Shown one piece after another: positions 35,165 through 43,555 of a stretch of 64,000 nt of DNA. Numbering within the stretch: position 1 is the first letter of the stretch; each line of letters opens with the position of its first letter. Location: positions 18,477-82,476 of the forward strand of contig CAAFGE010000006.1 of NCBI GenBank assembly GCA_900762355.1, read 5' to 3'. Below the pieces are notes generated by a model that made no database searches, was not told the origin of the DNA, and was given only the letters and a program-made list of their open reading frames with translations. The translations under genes were made by a program, and so were the position numbers. The DNA is from an uncultured Collinsella sp. GTDB taxonomy: Bacteria > Actinomycetota > Coriobacteriia > Coriobacteriales > Coriobacteriaceae.

Positions 35165-37465
35165 ATGGTCAAGCTGTACGAGGACGGCATCTACCTGCGT
35201 AACGGCAGCGAGGTTGTGCCTGAGGCCGAGGCCGCTGAGCGCGGCATTACGCAGACACCCGAGGATGCCAAGCGCGGCACCATCGCGTATTCGATCCTTC
35301 AGGCACACAATACGTCCGGCGACCCCGAGGCGCTCAAGATTCGCTTCGACGCCATGGCGAGCCACGACATCACCTTTGTCGGCATTATCCAGACGGCGCG
35401 TGCCTCGGGCATGGAGCAGTTCCCGCTGCCCTACGTGCTCACCAACTGCCATAACTCGCTGTGCGCCGTGGGCGGCACCATCAACGAGGACGACCACGTC
35501 TTTGGTCTCTCGGCTGCCAAAAAGTACGGCGGCATCTTCGTTCCGCCGCATATCGCCGTCATCCACTCCTTTATGCGTGAGAACTTCGCTGGCTGCGGCA
35601 AGATGATCTTGGGTTCCGACTCGCACACCCGCTACGGCGCCCTGGGCACCATGGCCGTGGGCGAGGGTGGTGGCGAGCTGGCAAAGCAACTGCTGCGCGA
35701 CACCTACGATGTCGCCTATCCCGGCGTCGTTGCCATCTACCTCACGGGCGCCCCGCGCCCCGGCGTCGGCCCGCACGATGTGGCGCTCGCCATCATCCGT
35801 GCCGTCTTTGCCAAGGGTTACGTTAAGAACAAGGTCATGGAGTTCGTGGGCCCCGGTATCGCGAGCATGACGACCGACTACCGCAACGGCGTCGACGTCA
35901 TGACCACCGAGACCACCTGCCTTTCTTCCATCTGGGCAACCGACGAGGATACGCACGCGTTTTTGACCATGCATGGCCGCGGCGATGATTATCGCGAGCT
36001 CAAGCCCGCCGATGTCGCCTACTACGACGGCTGTGTCGAGGTCGACCTGTCGAGCATCAAGCCCATGATCGCGCTGCCGTTCCATCCTTCCAACGGCTTT
36101 GAGATCGACGAGCTCAACGAGAACCTCGAGGACATCCTGCACGAGGTGGAGCTCGAGGCCGCCAAGATCGGCGAGGGCAAGACGCACTTTAGCCTGCTCG
36201 ACAAGATCGTCGACGGCAAGCTGCACGTGCAGCAGGGCGTTATCGCCGGCTGTTCGGGCGGCAACTACGACTCCGTGGTCCAGGCTGCCCGCGTGCTCAA
36301 GGGCGCCAACACCGGCTGCGGCGAGTTTTCGCTGTCGGTCTATCCCACGAGCCAGCCCGTGGCACTCGAGCTTACACGCCGCGGCTACATCTACGACCTC
36401 ATGGAGGCTGGCGCGATCGTGCGCACGGCGTTCTGCGGTCCGTGCTTCGGTGCCGGCGACACGCCTGCCAACAACGGCCTTTCGATTCGCCACACCACGC
36501 GCAATTTCCCCAACCGCGAGGGTTCAAAGCCGGGTAATGGCCAGCTGAGCGCCGTGGCCCTGATGGACGCTCGCTCCATTGCGGCGACGGCTGCCAACGG
36601 CGGCGTCCTGACGCCGGCGACCGACCTGCCCGAGGACACCTGGGACGAGGCCTGCGAGTACACCTTTGACGACGCACCGTACAAAAAGCGCGTGTACTGG
36701 GGCTTTGGCAAGGCGGAGCCTGCCGACGAGCTGGTCGAGGGTCCCAATATCAAGCCGTGGCCCGCGATGGAGCCTCTCGGTGACGATATCCTGCTCAAGG
36801 TGTGCTCCAAGATCATGGACCCGGTCACCACGACCGACGAGCTCATTCCTTCGGGCGAGACGAGCTCCTTCCGCTCCAACCCGCTGGGTCTGGCCGAGTT
36901 TACGCTCAGCCGCCGCGATCCGGCCTATGTCGGTCGCTCCAAGGAGGTTGACGCCGTGGAAAAGCGCCGCGTTGCCGGCGAGGCCGCGGGCGACCTGGCG
37001 GCACTCGATGCCGAGCTTGCTGGTGTGTTTGAGGCGCTGGCCGGCGCGGGTGTCGTGGCCGATGCCAAGGCGACCGAGTACGGTTCGATGCTCTACGCCA
37101 AGAAGCCCGGCGACGGTTCCGCCCGTGAGCAAGCCGCGAGCTGCCAGCGCGTGATCGGCGGTCTGGCCAACATCGTCCACGAGTACGCCACCAAGCGCTA
37201 CCGTTCCAACGTCATGAACTGGGGCATGGTGCCTTTCCAGATGGAAGCCGAGCCCAACTTTGAGGTGGGCGACTACGTCTTCGTGCCGGGCATCCGCGCC
37301 GCGCTCGACGGCGACCTGAAGGACATCGCCGCCTACGTGGTGCGCGCCGATGGTGCAGTCGAGCAGATTGAGCTCTACATTGCCGATATGACGGCAGAGG
37401 AGCGTGCCATCGTCAAGGCCGGCTGCCTGATCAACTACAACAAGTTCAAGGCCGCTGCCGAGTAA
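35165..37465 (+). CDS. Aconitase-family hydratase (YbhJ-like)
   Basis: A 766-residue member of the aconitase superfamily, close in size to the E. coli YbhJ group. The 4Fe-4S Cys ligands are visible: CxxC-type FCGPCFGAGD near residue 425 and an upstream Cys in IAGCSGGNYD. HNTSGDPEAL, GSDSHTRYGALGTMAVGEGG and a C-terminal swivel domain (NWGMVPFQME, near residue 680) follow the family order. The start at 35165 follows GTGGGAGA; longer in-frame starts add residues without similarity. The substrate is unknown; isomerisation of a tricarboxylate is the family activity. No other citrate-cycle gene is nearby. Confidence 0.88.
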   Translation: MVKLYEDGIYLRNGSEVVPEAEAAERGITQTPEDAKRGTIAYSILQAHNTSGDPEALKIRFDAMASHDITFVGIIQTARASGMEQFPLPYVLTNCHNSLCAVGGTINEDDHVFGLSAAKKYGGIFVPPHIAVIHSFMRENFAGCGKMILGSDSHTRYGALGTMAVGEGGGELAKQLLRDTYDVAYPGVVAIYLTGAPRPGVGPHDVALAIIRAVFAKGYVKNKVMEFVGPGIASMTTDYRNGVDVMTTETTCLSSIWATDEDTHAFLTMHGRGDDYRELKPADVAYYDGCVEVDLSSIKPMIALPFHPSNGFEIDELNENLEDILHEVELEAAKIGEGKTHFSLLDKIVDGKLHVQQGVIAGCSGGNYDSVVQAARVLKGANTGCGEFSLSVYPTSQPVALELTRRGYIYDLMEAGAIVRTAFCGPCFGAGDTPANNGLSIRHTTRNFPNREGSKPGNGQLSAVALMDARSIAATAANGGVLTPATDLPEDTWDEACEYTFDDAPYKKRVYWGFGKAEPADELVEGPNIKPWPAMEPLGDDILLKVCSKIMDPVTTTDELIPSGETSSFRSNPLGLAEFTLSRRDPAYVGRSKEVDAVEKRRVAGEAAGDLAALDAELAGVFEALAGAGVVADAKATEYGSMLYAKKPGDGSAREQAASCQRVIGGLANIVHEYATKRYRSNVMNWGMVPFQMEAEPNFEVGDYVFVPGIRAALDGDLKDIAAYVVRADGAVEQIELYIADMTAEERAIVKAGCLINYNKFKAAAE

Positions 37466-37476
37466 CGTTGCTGTAC

Positions 37477-37548
37477 GCCCCGGACACACCTTTCCCTCGT
37501 GCTCACGCGCTTCGCGAGGGTCGCCCGAGGGAAAGGTGTGGCCGGGGC
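37477..37548. repeat. Long hairpin after the hydratase gene
   Basis: The arms GCCCCGG..ACACCTTTCCCTCG (37477-37499) and their complement (37526-37548) give about 22 pairs with a 2-base internal mismatch. There is no T run, so it resembles the other palindromic repeats more than a classic terminator. Confidence 0.75.
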
Positions 37549-37707
37549 TACCGCGACGTTCTCGTTGGGCCTTGAGGGACGCTAAAATCGAGGTTGCAAC
37601 TCTCCTCTATGGGGGAGTGTGCCTTTGTTCATATGCTATCTAGAATTGACAGTATGAAGTTGGCGCTTTAAAGTGAGCTCAAAACACTCTCGTTTGTGGA
37701 GTTGAAG

Positions 37708-38397
37708 ATGAAGCGTTGCACTTCTGTTTTGTTGCTGTTGGTGGCTTGCGTCGTCGCTGCTGCGGGCGTGGTCCTATTTGGCTCGCTTATCTTCTATGGG
37801 CCGAGTGGGGTTGAGCAGACGGTCGAGATGGCGTCCCTTGTTGCATCGATGCCCGGGCAAATGATTTCGGACGTTACAAAGCCCGATGAGATAACGCTCG
37901 ATATCGAGGAAACGCCGGGCATTCTAAGTATAAGCAACTACCCCATGATTGAACTTGGCTCGTCTCGCTATACCAAGGACGAGAAGTTGTCCCGACAGGC
38001 GCTGGACTTGCTAAACGGGCGTTCGTTCAAACGCTGGGACGGTTGGGATGCCTATGAGCGCCGACGTGGTTTTGTGAACGGTGGCTACCATACAACGCTG
38101 AAGCTGTATTCATCTGATGGCAAACTGATGCGCACCGTTAACTACAATCCGGAATACGCAAAAGCCGGAGGTGGGGACGGCGTCTATATCCAAGATGGCG
38201 GCGTGACCTACATTCTTGAAGACGACCAGCAGCAGGTGATCGATTTTTTGGATCGTTGCGAGATGGACGCGTACGACCAGACCTGTCTGCCCGACCCGCA
38301 GGCTGCACGCGATAGTGGGTCTGCCCGCACATGGCTGTTCGAGGATGAGATGCCCTGGACCGTCGAATCGGGAAGTACGGGTTCGGCGAAGGAGTAG
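37708..38397 (+). CDS. Membrane-anchored hypothetical protein
   Basis: A 229-residue protein with one N-terminal membrane segment (MKRCTSVLLLLVACVVAAAG, then VVLFGSLIFYG). A roughly 190-residue soluble part follows that would lie outside the cell. The start at 37708 follows GTGGAG; a GTG four codons earlier is possible. The soluble part contains a beta-rich core (YHTTLKLYSSDGKLMRTVNY) and an acidic Ser-rich C-terminus. No known motif is seen. Codon use is less GC-biased than in neighbouring housekeeping genes. Function unknown. Confidence 0.75.
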   Translation: MKRCTSVLLLLVACVVAAAGVVLFGSLIFYGPSGVEQTVEMASLVASMPGQMISDVTKPDEITLDIEETPGILSISNYPMIELGSSRYTKDEKLSRQALDLLNGRSFKRWDGWDAYERRRGFVNGGYHTTLKLYSSDGKLMRTVNYNPEYAKAGGGDGVYIQDGGVTYILEDDQQQVIDFLDRCEMDAYDQTCLPDPQAARDSGSARTWLFEDEMPWTVESGSTGSAKE

Positions 38398-38405
38398 AGA
38401 CCGCG

Positions 38406-38440
38406 ACTACCACAAAGGTACCCGTCCCCTTTGTAGTAGT
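38406..38440. repeat. Family E palindrome, copy 3
   Basis: ACTACCACAAAGG (38406-38418) pairs with CCTTTGTAGTAGT (38428-38440), apart from one offset base. It is a diverged version of 2727-2767 with changes that mostly keep the pairing. Confidence 0.7.
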
Positions 38441-38449
38441 TCTCGGTTT

Positions 38450-38666
38450 GTCTCGATCTGTAACATCTTGGCCGCTAAAAGTGGGCCTGGTGTTACAGAT
38501 TTAGATTTTCGATTTGGGTGTTTTCTGCTCGTCTCGATTTGTAACAGACAGAGCTCAATTTGCCGATTAGATGTTACAGATTGAGACAAACGGGCGCCGC
38601 TGAACAATTCGTCTCGATCTGTAACATCTGGAGCCAGAAACGGTCAATAGATGTTACAGATTGAGA
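38450..38666. repeat. Family D: three tandem palindromic units of about 80 bases
   Basis: Units start at 38450, 38531 and 38611. Each has left arm GTCTCGAT(C/T)TGTAACA and right arm TGTTACAGATTGAGAC or a close variant, with 24-26 bases between. The middle sequences differ completely between units while the arms are conserved. They fill most of the gap before the clpB promoter. Confidence 0.85.
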
Positions 38667-38728
38667 TAGTAAGGGGACGAGGCCGCGGCTGGTGAGCGTG
38701 CCTGCTCCCTATCACTTAATCACTCAGA

Positions 38729-38764
38729 AAATCTTATATATAGAGACTTAGATTTGTGTATAAG
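38729..38764 (+). promoter_or_regulatory. clpB heat-shock control region
   Basis: AAATCTTATAT-N5-GACTTAGATTT is followed by TATAAG (38759-38764), 80 bases before clpB. It matches the dnaK upstream block at about 20 of 24 positions, whereas the flanking sequence does not match. Confidence 0.6.
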
Positions 38765-38844
38765 ATCGCGCAAAGCTGGCAACAATACTTCTCGAACAAC
38801 GTGAAGCCGCCCCGTAGGGCGGCCGCCCCAGGAGAGGTGATTCC

Positions 38845-41472
38845 ATGAGAATCGATAAGCTAGCAATGACGTCGCGCGAGGCGCTGCAAACCGCCATGAG
38901 CACGGCTGCCGATGCGCAGGCCGGCGCGGTGGAGCCGATTCACCTGCTGTCTGCCCTGCTCGGTGCCGGCGAGCGCAATATCTCCGTGATCATCGAGCGC
39001 ATCGGTGCCGACCCGGCTCAGCTCGCACGCTCCACGCAGGATGCCATCGACCATGCGCCTAAGGTTTCGGGCGAGGGCCAGCAGATGGGTCTTTCCAATG
39101 AGCTCGTCCGCGTCATCGAGAAGGCCGAGAAGAAGGCCACCAAGATGGGCGACAGCTTTGTGGTGACCGAGCATCTGCTGATGGCACTTGCCGAGGACAA
39201 GGGCGAGGCGGGCCGCGTTCTGCGCGATGCCGGCGTTACCAAGGAGCGCATCGAGCAGGTCTACGAGGAGCTGCGCGGCGATGACCGCGTGACATCTGCC
39301 GAGGACAAGACCCAGTTTGAGGCACTGGAGCAGTACGGTCGCAACATCTGCGACCTCGCCCGTGCCGGCAAGCTCGACCCGGTCATCGGTCGTACCGACG
39401 AGATTCGCCGTACCATCCAGGTCCTGTCCCGCCGCACCAAGAACAATCCCGTGCTCATTGGCGAGCCGGGCGTAGGCAAGACAGCCATCGTCGAAGGTAT
39501 CGCCCAGCGAATCGTGGCCGGCGACGTACCGAGCACCCTGCGCGACCGCGACCTTATCGAGCTCGACATGAGCGCGCTGGTCGCCGGCGCCAAGTACCGC
39601 GGTGAGTTCGAGGACCGCTTAAAGGCCGTGCTCAAGGAGGTGCAGAAGTCCGAGGGCAAGGTCATCCTGTTCATCGATGAGCTCCATACCATCGTGGGCG
39701 CGGGTGCCACCGAGGGCTCCATGGACGCCGGCAACATCCTGAAGCCGGCGCTCGCCCGTGGCGACTTGCACGCAATCGGCGCTACTACGCTCGACGAGTA
39801 TCGCAAGTACATCGAGAAGGACGCGGCGCTCGCCCGTCGTTTCCAGACCGTGATGGTGAGCGAGCCCACCGTCGAGGACACCATCTCGATCCTGCGTGGC
39901 CTCAAGGAAAAGTACGAGATCTTCCACGGCGTGCACATCACCGATAGCGCGCTCGTGGCCGCCGCCGACCTCTCCGATCGCTACATTGCCGATCGCTTCC
40001 TGCCCGACAAGGCCATCGACTTGGTCGATGAGGCCGCAAGCCGCCTGCGCATGGAGCTCGACAGCATGCCAGTCGAGATCGACGCCACCATGCGTCAGCT
40101 CACCCAGCTGCAGATCGAGGAGCAGGCGCTCATGAAGGAGACCGACGACGCCTCCAAGGAGCGTCTGGAGGCCCTGCGCCAAGAGATTGCCGAGGTCCAG
40201 GAAAAGCTCAACGTGCAAAAGGCCGGCTGGCTCAACCAGAAGAACGCCATCGACCACGTGCAAGAGCTCAAGGGGCAGCTCGACGAGGCCAAGAGCGAAG
40301 AGGAGCGCGCGACGCGCAATGGCGATTTGGGTCGTGCGTCCGAGCTGCGCTACTCCGTGATTCCGGGCCTGCAGCAGCAGATTCAGGATTCCGAGGCCGC
40401 GCTCGAGGCGCAAAAGCAGCAGGACGGCGAGGGCCTCAACGAACAGGTGACCTCCGATGAGATCGCCGAGGTCGTGAGCGCCTGGACCGGCGTGCCCGTG
40501 TCCAAGATGATGCAGGGCGAACTCGACAAGCTCAAGGGCTTGGAGGGCGAGCTGCATAAGCGCGTCATCGGCCAGGACGAGGCCGTCTCCGCCGTCGCCG
40601 CAGCTGTGCGCCGCAGCCGTGCGGGCCTCTCCGATCCGGACAAGCCCATCGGAAGCTTCTTCTTCCTGGGTCCCACCGGCGTGGGCAAGACCGAGCTCGC
40701 CAAGGCGCTGGCCGAGTGCCTGTTCGATGACGAGCGCGCGCTCGTGCGTATCGACATGTCCGAATACATGGAGAAGTTCAGCGTCCAGCGTCTGATCGGT
40801 GCGCCCCCGGGATACGTGGGCTACGACGAGGGCGGCCAGCTCACCGAGGCCGTGCGCCGTCGCCCGTACTCCGTAATCTTGCTCGACGAGATGGAGAAGG
40901 CTCATCCTGATGTCTTCAACGTGCTGTTGCAGGTGCTCGACGACGGTCGTCTGACCGATGGCCAGGGTCGCCAGGTGTCCTTCAAGAACACGATTATCAT
41001 CATGACGTCCAACGTGGGCTCCAAGGCCATCGCCGATCTGTCCGGTAAGGACGAGGAGGAGATGCGCCATCAGGTCGACGCTGCCATGGCTCAGACCTTC
41101 CGCCCCGAGTTCCTCAACCGTATCGACGATATCGTGGTGTTCCATCCGCTCGGTATGGCGCAGATCGAGAAGATCGTCGACATCCAGCTCGCCGACGTCC
41201 GCGCGCGTCTGGCCAAGGAGCGCATGACGCTTGCCATCACCCCGGCGGCCAAGCAGATGCTCGCCGTGGGCGGCCTGGACCCGGTCTTTGGCGCCCGTCC
41301 GCTCAAGCGTCTGGTTCAGCGCGAGGTCGTGGATGCCATCGCCGCCGCTATCATCGACGGCACGGTGCGCGAGGGCGATCAGGTGACGGTCGATGCCGAC
41401 AAGGACGGCGGCTTTACCGTCGTGTGCGACAACACGCCGGCGGCCACCTATGAGGTCCCCGACGCCGAATAG
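38845..41472 (+). CDS. clpB: ATP-dependent disaggregase ClpB
   Basis: An 875-residue AAA+ chaperone that works with DnaK to dissolve aggregates. Domains: N-domain (about 1-145); first AAA module with Walker A GEPGVGKTA near 211 and Walker B VILFIDELH; the long M-domain coiled coil (about 400-525) that separates ClpB from ClpA/C; second AAA module with GPTGVGKTELAKAL and sensor region TSNVGS; C-terminal D2-small domain. The start follows CAGGAGAGG. It is monocistronic, shares its upstream block with dnaK, and is followed by a strong terminator. Confidence 0.97.
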   Translation: MRIDKLAMTSREALQTAMSTAADAQAGAVEPIHLLSALLGAGERNISVIIERIGADPAQLARSTQDAIDHAPKVSGEGQQMGLSNELVRVIEKAEKKATKMGDSFVVTEHLLMALAEDKGEAGRVLRDAGVTKERIEQVYEELRGDDRVTSAEDKTQFEALEQYGRNICDLARAGKLDPVIGRTDEIRRTIQVLSRRTKNNPVLIGEPGVGKTAIVEGIAQRIVAGDVPSTLRDRDLIELDMSALVAGAKYRGEFEDRLKAVLKEVQKSEGKVILFIDELHTIVGAGATEGSMDAGNILKPALARGDLHAIGATTLDEYRKYIEKDAALARRFQTVMVSEPTVEDTISILRGLKEKYEIFHGVHITDSALVAAADLSDRYIADRFLPDKAIDLVDEAASRLRMELDSMPVEIDATMRQLTQLQIEEQALMKETDDASKERLEALRQEIAEVQEKLNVQKAGWLNQKNAIDHVQELKGQLDEAKSEEERATRNGDLGRASELRYSVIPGLQQQIQDSEAALEAQKQQDGEGLNEQVTSDEIAEVVSAWTGVPVSKMMQGELDKLKGLEGELHKRVIGQDEAVSAVAAAVRRSRAGLSDPDKPIGSFFFLGPTGVGKTELAKALAECLFDDERALVRIDMSEYMEKFSVQRLIGAPPGYVGYDEGGQLTEAVRRRPYSVILLDEMEKAHPDVFNVLLQVLDDGRLTDGQGRQVSFKNTIIIMTSNVGSKAIADLSGKDEEEMRHQVDAAMAQTFRPEFLNRIDDIVVFHPLGMAQIEKIVDIQLADVRARLAKERMTLAITPAAKQMLAVGGLDPVFGARPLKRLVQREVVDAIAAAIIDGTVREGDQVTVDADKDGGFTVVCDNTPAATYEVPDAE

Positions 41473-41518
41473 ATTTATGGGACATGCCTTAAAATCTGCC
41501 AGCCGTCTCTAAACGCCA

Positions 41519-41555
41519 AGGGCGGCGGATCCAATTGGGTCCGCCGCCCTTTTTC
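41519..41555 (+). terminator. Terminator after clpB
   Basis: The stem GGGCGGCGGA(T)CC / GG(T)CCGCCGCCC (41520-41549) is followed by TTTTT. Confidence 0.9.
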
Positions 41556-41604
41556 GTGCGACAATCGATAATGTTGAACGGATGCGATGCAAGGAGCTAT
41601 GCAG

Positions 41605-41808
41605 ATGAAAGACGAGAACAAGACGCACGCACCGGTTGCTGAGGCAGCGCCCGCCGCGCCGGTCGCACCGAAGGCTTCTCCCAAACCGGCGCCCAAGCCG
41701 CGCGACCCCTACATCCGTGCCGAGAACGAGGACGATGACGGCTACGATCCCTACAGCGATCGCCGCCCCGAGCGCGAGCCGATGTTCGAAGCCGACCCCT
41801 GGCGCTAA
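41605..41808 (+). CDS. Small Pro/Ala-rich acidic protein
   Basis: A 67-residue protein starting MKDENKTHAPVAE after AAGGAG at a good distance; an ATG two codons earlier is too close to that site. The first half is an Ala/Pro/Lys linker. The second half is charged (DPYIRAENEDDDGYDPYSDR) and ends with an FEADPWR-like motif. It is probably disordered and soluble. It has a clean start, lies between clpB's terminator and a family B repeat, and so is probably a real small gene. No family is recognised. Confidence 0.65.
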   Translation: MKDENKTHAPVAEAAPAAPVAPKASPKPAPKPRDPYIRAENEDDDGYDPYSDRRPEREPMFEADPWR

Positions 41809-41832
41809 GTGCCACCCAAAAGGCCACCAATA

Positions 41833-41898
41833 AGTTGCGGTGAAATAGGGACTGTTTTGCGGTTTGACCAGCAAAAACAGCCCTATTTCACCGCAACT
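41833..41898. repeat. Family B palindrome, copy 2
   Basis: AGTTGCGGTGAAATAGGG continues into ACTGTTTTGC and pairs with 41871-41898, giving an almost perfect 28-bp hairpin with a ten-base loop. The outer 16 bases equal those of copies 1 and 3; the inner part differs but still pairs. Confidence 0.85.
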
Positions 41899-42060
41899 GC
41901 GTTAGGGATTTTTCTACAGGGGGAGGGTAGTCAAAAAAGCCCCGTCCCAAATTGACTGCTCGGGGAGTCGCATTCGAGCTCGGTTGTCCTCTTAGCCACT
42001 CGATATCCTTCGGAGCAATAACGGTGATAAAACTTGCTTAAGTGTTAATCAAGCTACACA

Positions 42061-42122
42061 CAATCTTGCTCTCTAATTAATCAAGAATCGGTATAATTTT
42101 GATTAGCTAGAGAGCAAGATTG
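42061..42122. promoter_or_regulatory. Inverted repeat around the ATPase gene promoter
   Basis: CAATCTTGCTCTCTAATTAA (42061-42080, continuing TCAA) pairs with the complement at 42099-42122, about 22 of 24 positions. The loop contains TATAAT (42092-42097), and the right arm ends eight bases before the ATG. The surrounding 41900-42129 gap is unusually AT-rich and otherwise featureless. Confidence 0.6.
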
Positions 42123-42129
42123 GAGAATC

Positions 42130-43482
42130 ATGGCATTCAACGACTTGATCGCCCAGAAAATAAAGGACTTTGAACAGCAGGGGGTTCCGCAGGTTTTTGA
42201 GCGAGACCTTGATCTAGGAAACCCACAGGAGCCAAAGCGCGACAACATCGTAAATGTGATTGTGGGGGCCCGCCGTTGTGGAAAGACGTATCGCCTGTAT
42301 CAGGAGATGCGGCGGCTTCAGAGCCGGGGCGTCGAGCTTGACCGGATGCTTTACTTCAATTTTGAGGATGAGCGCTTGCGCCCGTATGAGCCATCGCTGC
42401 TGGCGGACGTGCTCGACACGTTCTATGCGCTGTATCCTGTTGCTCGAACCGAGGGCGCTTACATTTTCTTTGACGAGATCCAGGAAATTCCCGAATGGGG
42501 TGCGTTTCTGCGGCGTGTAGTCGATACGGAGAAAGCGACCGTCTATGTGACGGGATCTTCTTCTAAGATGCTGTCCTCAGAACTTAAGAGCGAGTTCAGG
42601 GGTCGTTCTCTTGTGCGAGAGCTTTTTCCGTTGAGTTTTTCGGAATACGTTCGATATAAGACGGGGAGCGTTCTCGAGCCAGATGCGACCTTTTCCCCGA
42701 GCGATGCAGCGCTGCTTCGACATCATCTGATCGGGTATCTTGAACGAGGGGGATTCATTGCGACACTTGAGCAGACGCCTGCAGACGCGATTCAGCTGCT
42801 ACAGGAATATGCTTCGCGAACGGTCGCCATGGACGTCGTTGAACGTTACGACGTCAAGAACCCTCGCCTGGCATCGCTGTTCTTGACGCGGTGTATGGCA
42901 TCTTCGGGACGAGAGCTGTCAGTGAACAAAGTGTACAACGAGTTCAAGAGCAGACAGATACCCGTCAGTCGTAATTCGCTTAGCGATTTACTTGAGTATT
43001 ATGAGGACGCCTACCTGTTATTTTCTGTGCCGGAGTTCACGCGTTCACTGGCAAATAACATGCGGTCTGCGTCTAAGGTCTACGCTGTCGACCCTGCGAT
43101 GTTTGGAGCATTCTCTCCCGCATCAGCATTGGACCAGGGCCAGAGGCTCGAGACCGCAGTGTTCAATGCGCTAAGAAGAAAGACTCCCGCGGTGAGGACC
43201 GGCTCGGTCTGCCGCCTGCTGATCAAAGAGAAGAGCAAAAGCCATGAGGTGGACTTTGTGGCTGGGGACGCGCTTCTCATGCGGGCTTATAGCCTGATTC
43301 AGGTGAGTGCGGATATGGCACGTGAGAAAACGCGCGAGCGCGAAATTGCCGCGCTTGATGCCTCGATGGCCCAGTTCGATCTTGGCGAGTCGGCAATCGT
43401 TACCATGGATGAACAGACCGATATTTCATGCGAGCACGGTGTGGTCCACGTTGTGCCCGCATGGAAGTGGCTCCTTGCCTAA
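42130..43482 (+). CDS. AAA ATPase with DUF4143-type C-terminal domain
   Basis: A 450-residue ATP-binding protein. The P-loop is GARRCGKTYRL near residues 46-56, a Walker B-like acidic segment IFFDEIQEIPEWG near 116, and sensor TGSSSKMLSSEL. The C-terminal half has a DUF4143/PD-(D/E)XK-like part ending KSKSHEVDFVAGDALLMRAYSLIQVSADM. Such proteins are common, mobile and poorly understood in gut bacteria. Codon use is more AT-rich and less biased than in flanking genes, suggesting acquisition. The promoter is enclosed in an inverted repeat that may be an operator. It stands alone. Confidence 0.85.
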   Translation: MAFNDLIAQKIKDFEQQGVPQVFERDLDLGNPQEPKRDNIVNVIVGARRCGKTYRLYQEMRRLQSRGVELDRMLYFNFEDERLRPYEPSLLADVLDTFYALYPVARTEGAYIFFDEIQEIPEWGAFLRRVVDTEKATVYVTGSSSKMLSSELKSEFRGRSLVRELFPLSFSEYVRYKTGSVLEPDATFSPSDAALLRHHLIGYLERGGFIATLEQTPADAIQLLQEYASRTVAMDVVERYDVKNPRLASLFLTRCMASSGRELSVNKVYNEFKSRQIPVSRNSLSDLLEYYEDAYLLFSVPEFTRSLANNMRSASKVYAVDPAMFGAFSPASALDQGQRLETAVFNALRRKTPAVRTGSVCRLLIKEKSKSHEVDFVAGDALLMRAYSLIQVSADMAREKTREREIAALDASMAQFDLGESAIVTMDEQTDISCEHGVVHVVPAWKWLLA

Positions 43483-43555
43483 TCATCTATGGACCTGTGG
43501 GGTCAGGACCTCCTGGCTCCCTCATCACGGTTGGGGAGCACCTTGCTGCGCCAGG

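Noticed and set aside
35099..36493. Long open frame antisense to the hydratase gene (and similar long antisense frames over nadB, dnaK, clpB and the flavoprotein)
   Set aside because: These are frame shadows of GC-rich, strongly codon-biased genes. They have repetitive low-complexity translations and no ribosome sites or family motifs.
38450..38666. CRISPR array from three regularly spaced repeats before clpB
   Set aside because: The repeated units are palindromic arm pairs around variable loops with an 80-base period. There are only three units, no 28-37 base repeat with unique spacers, and no cas genes nearby.
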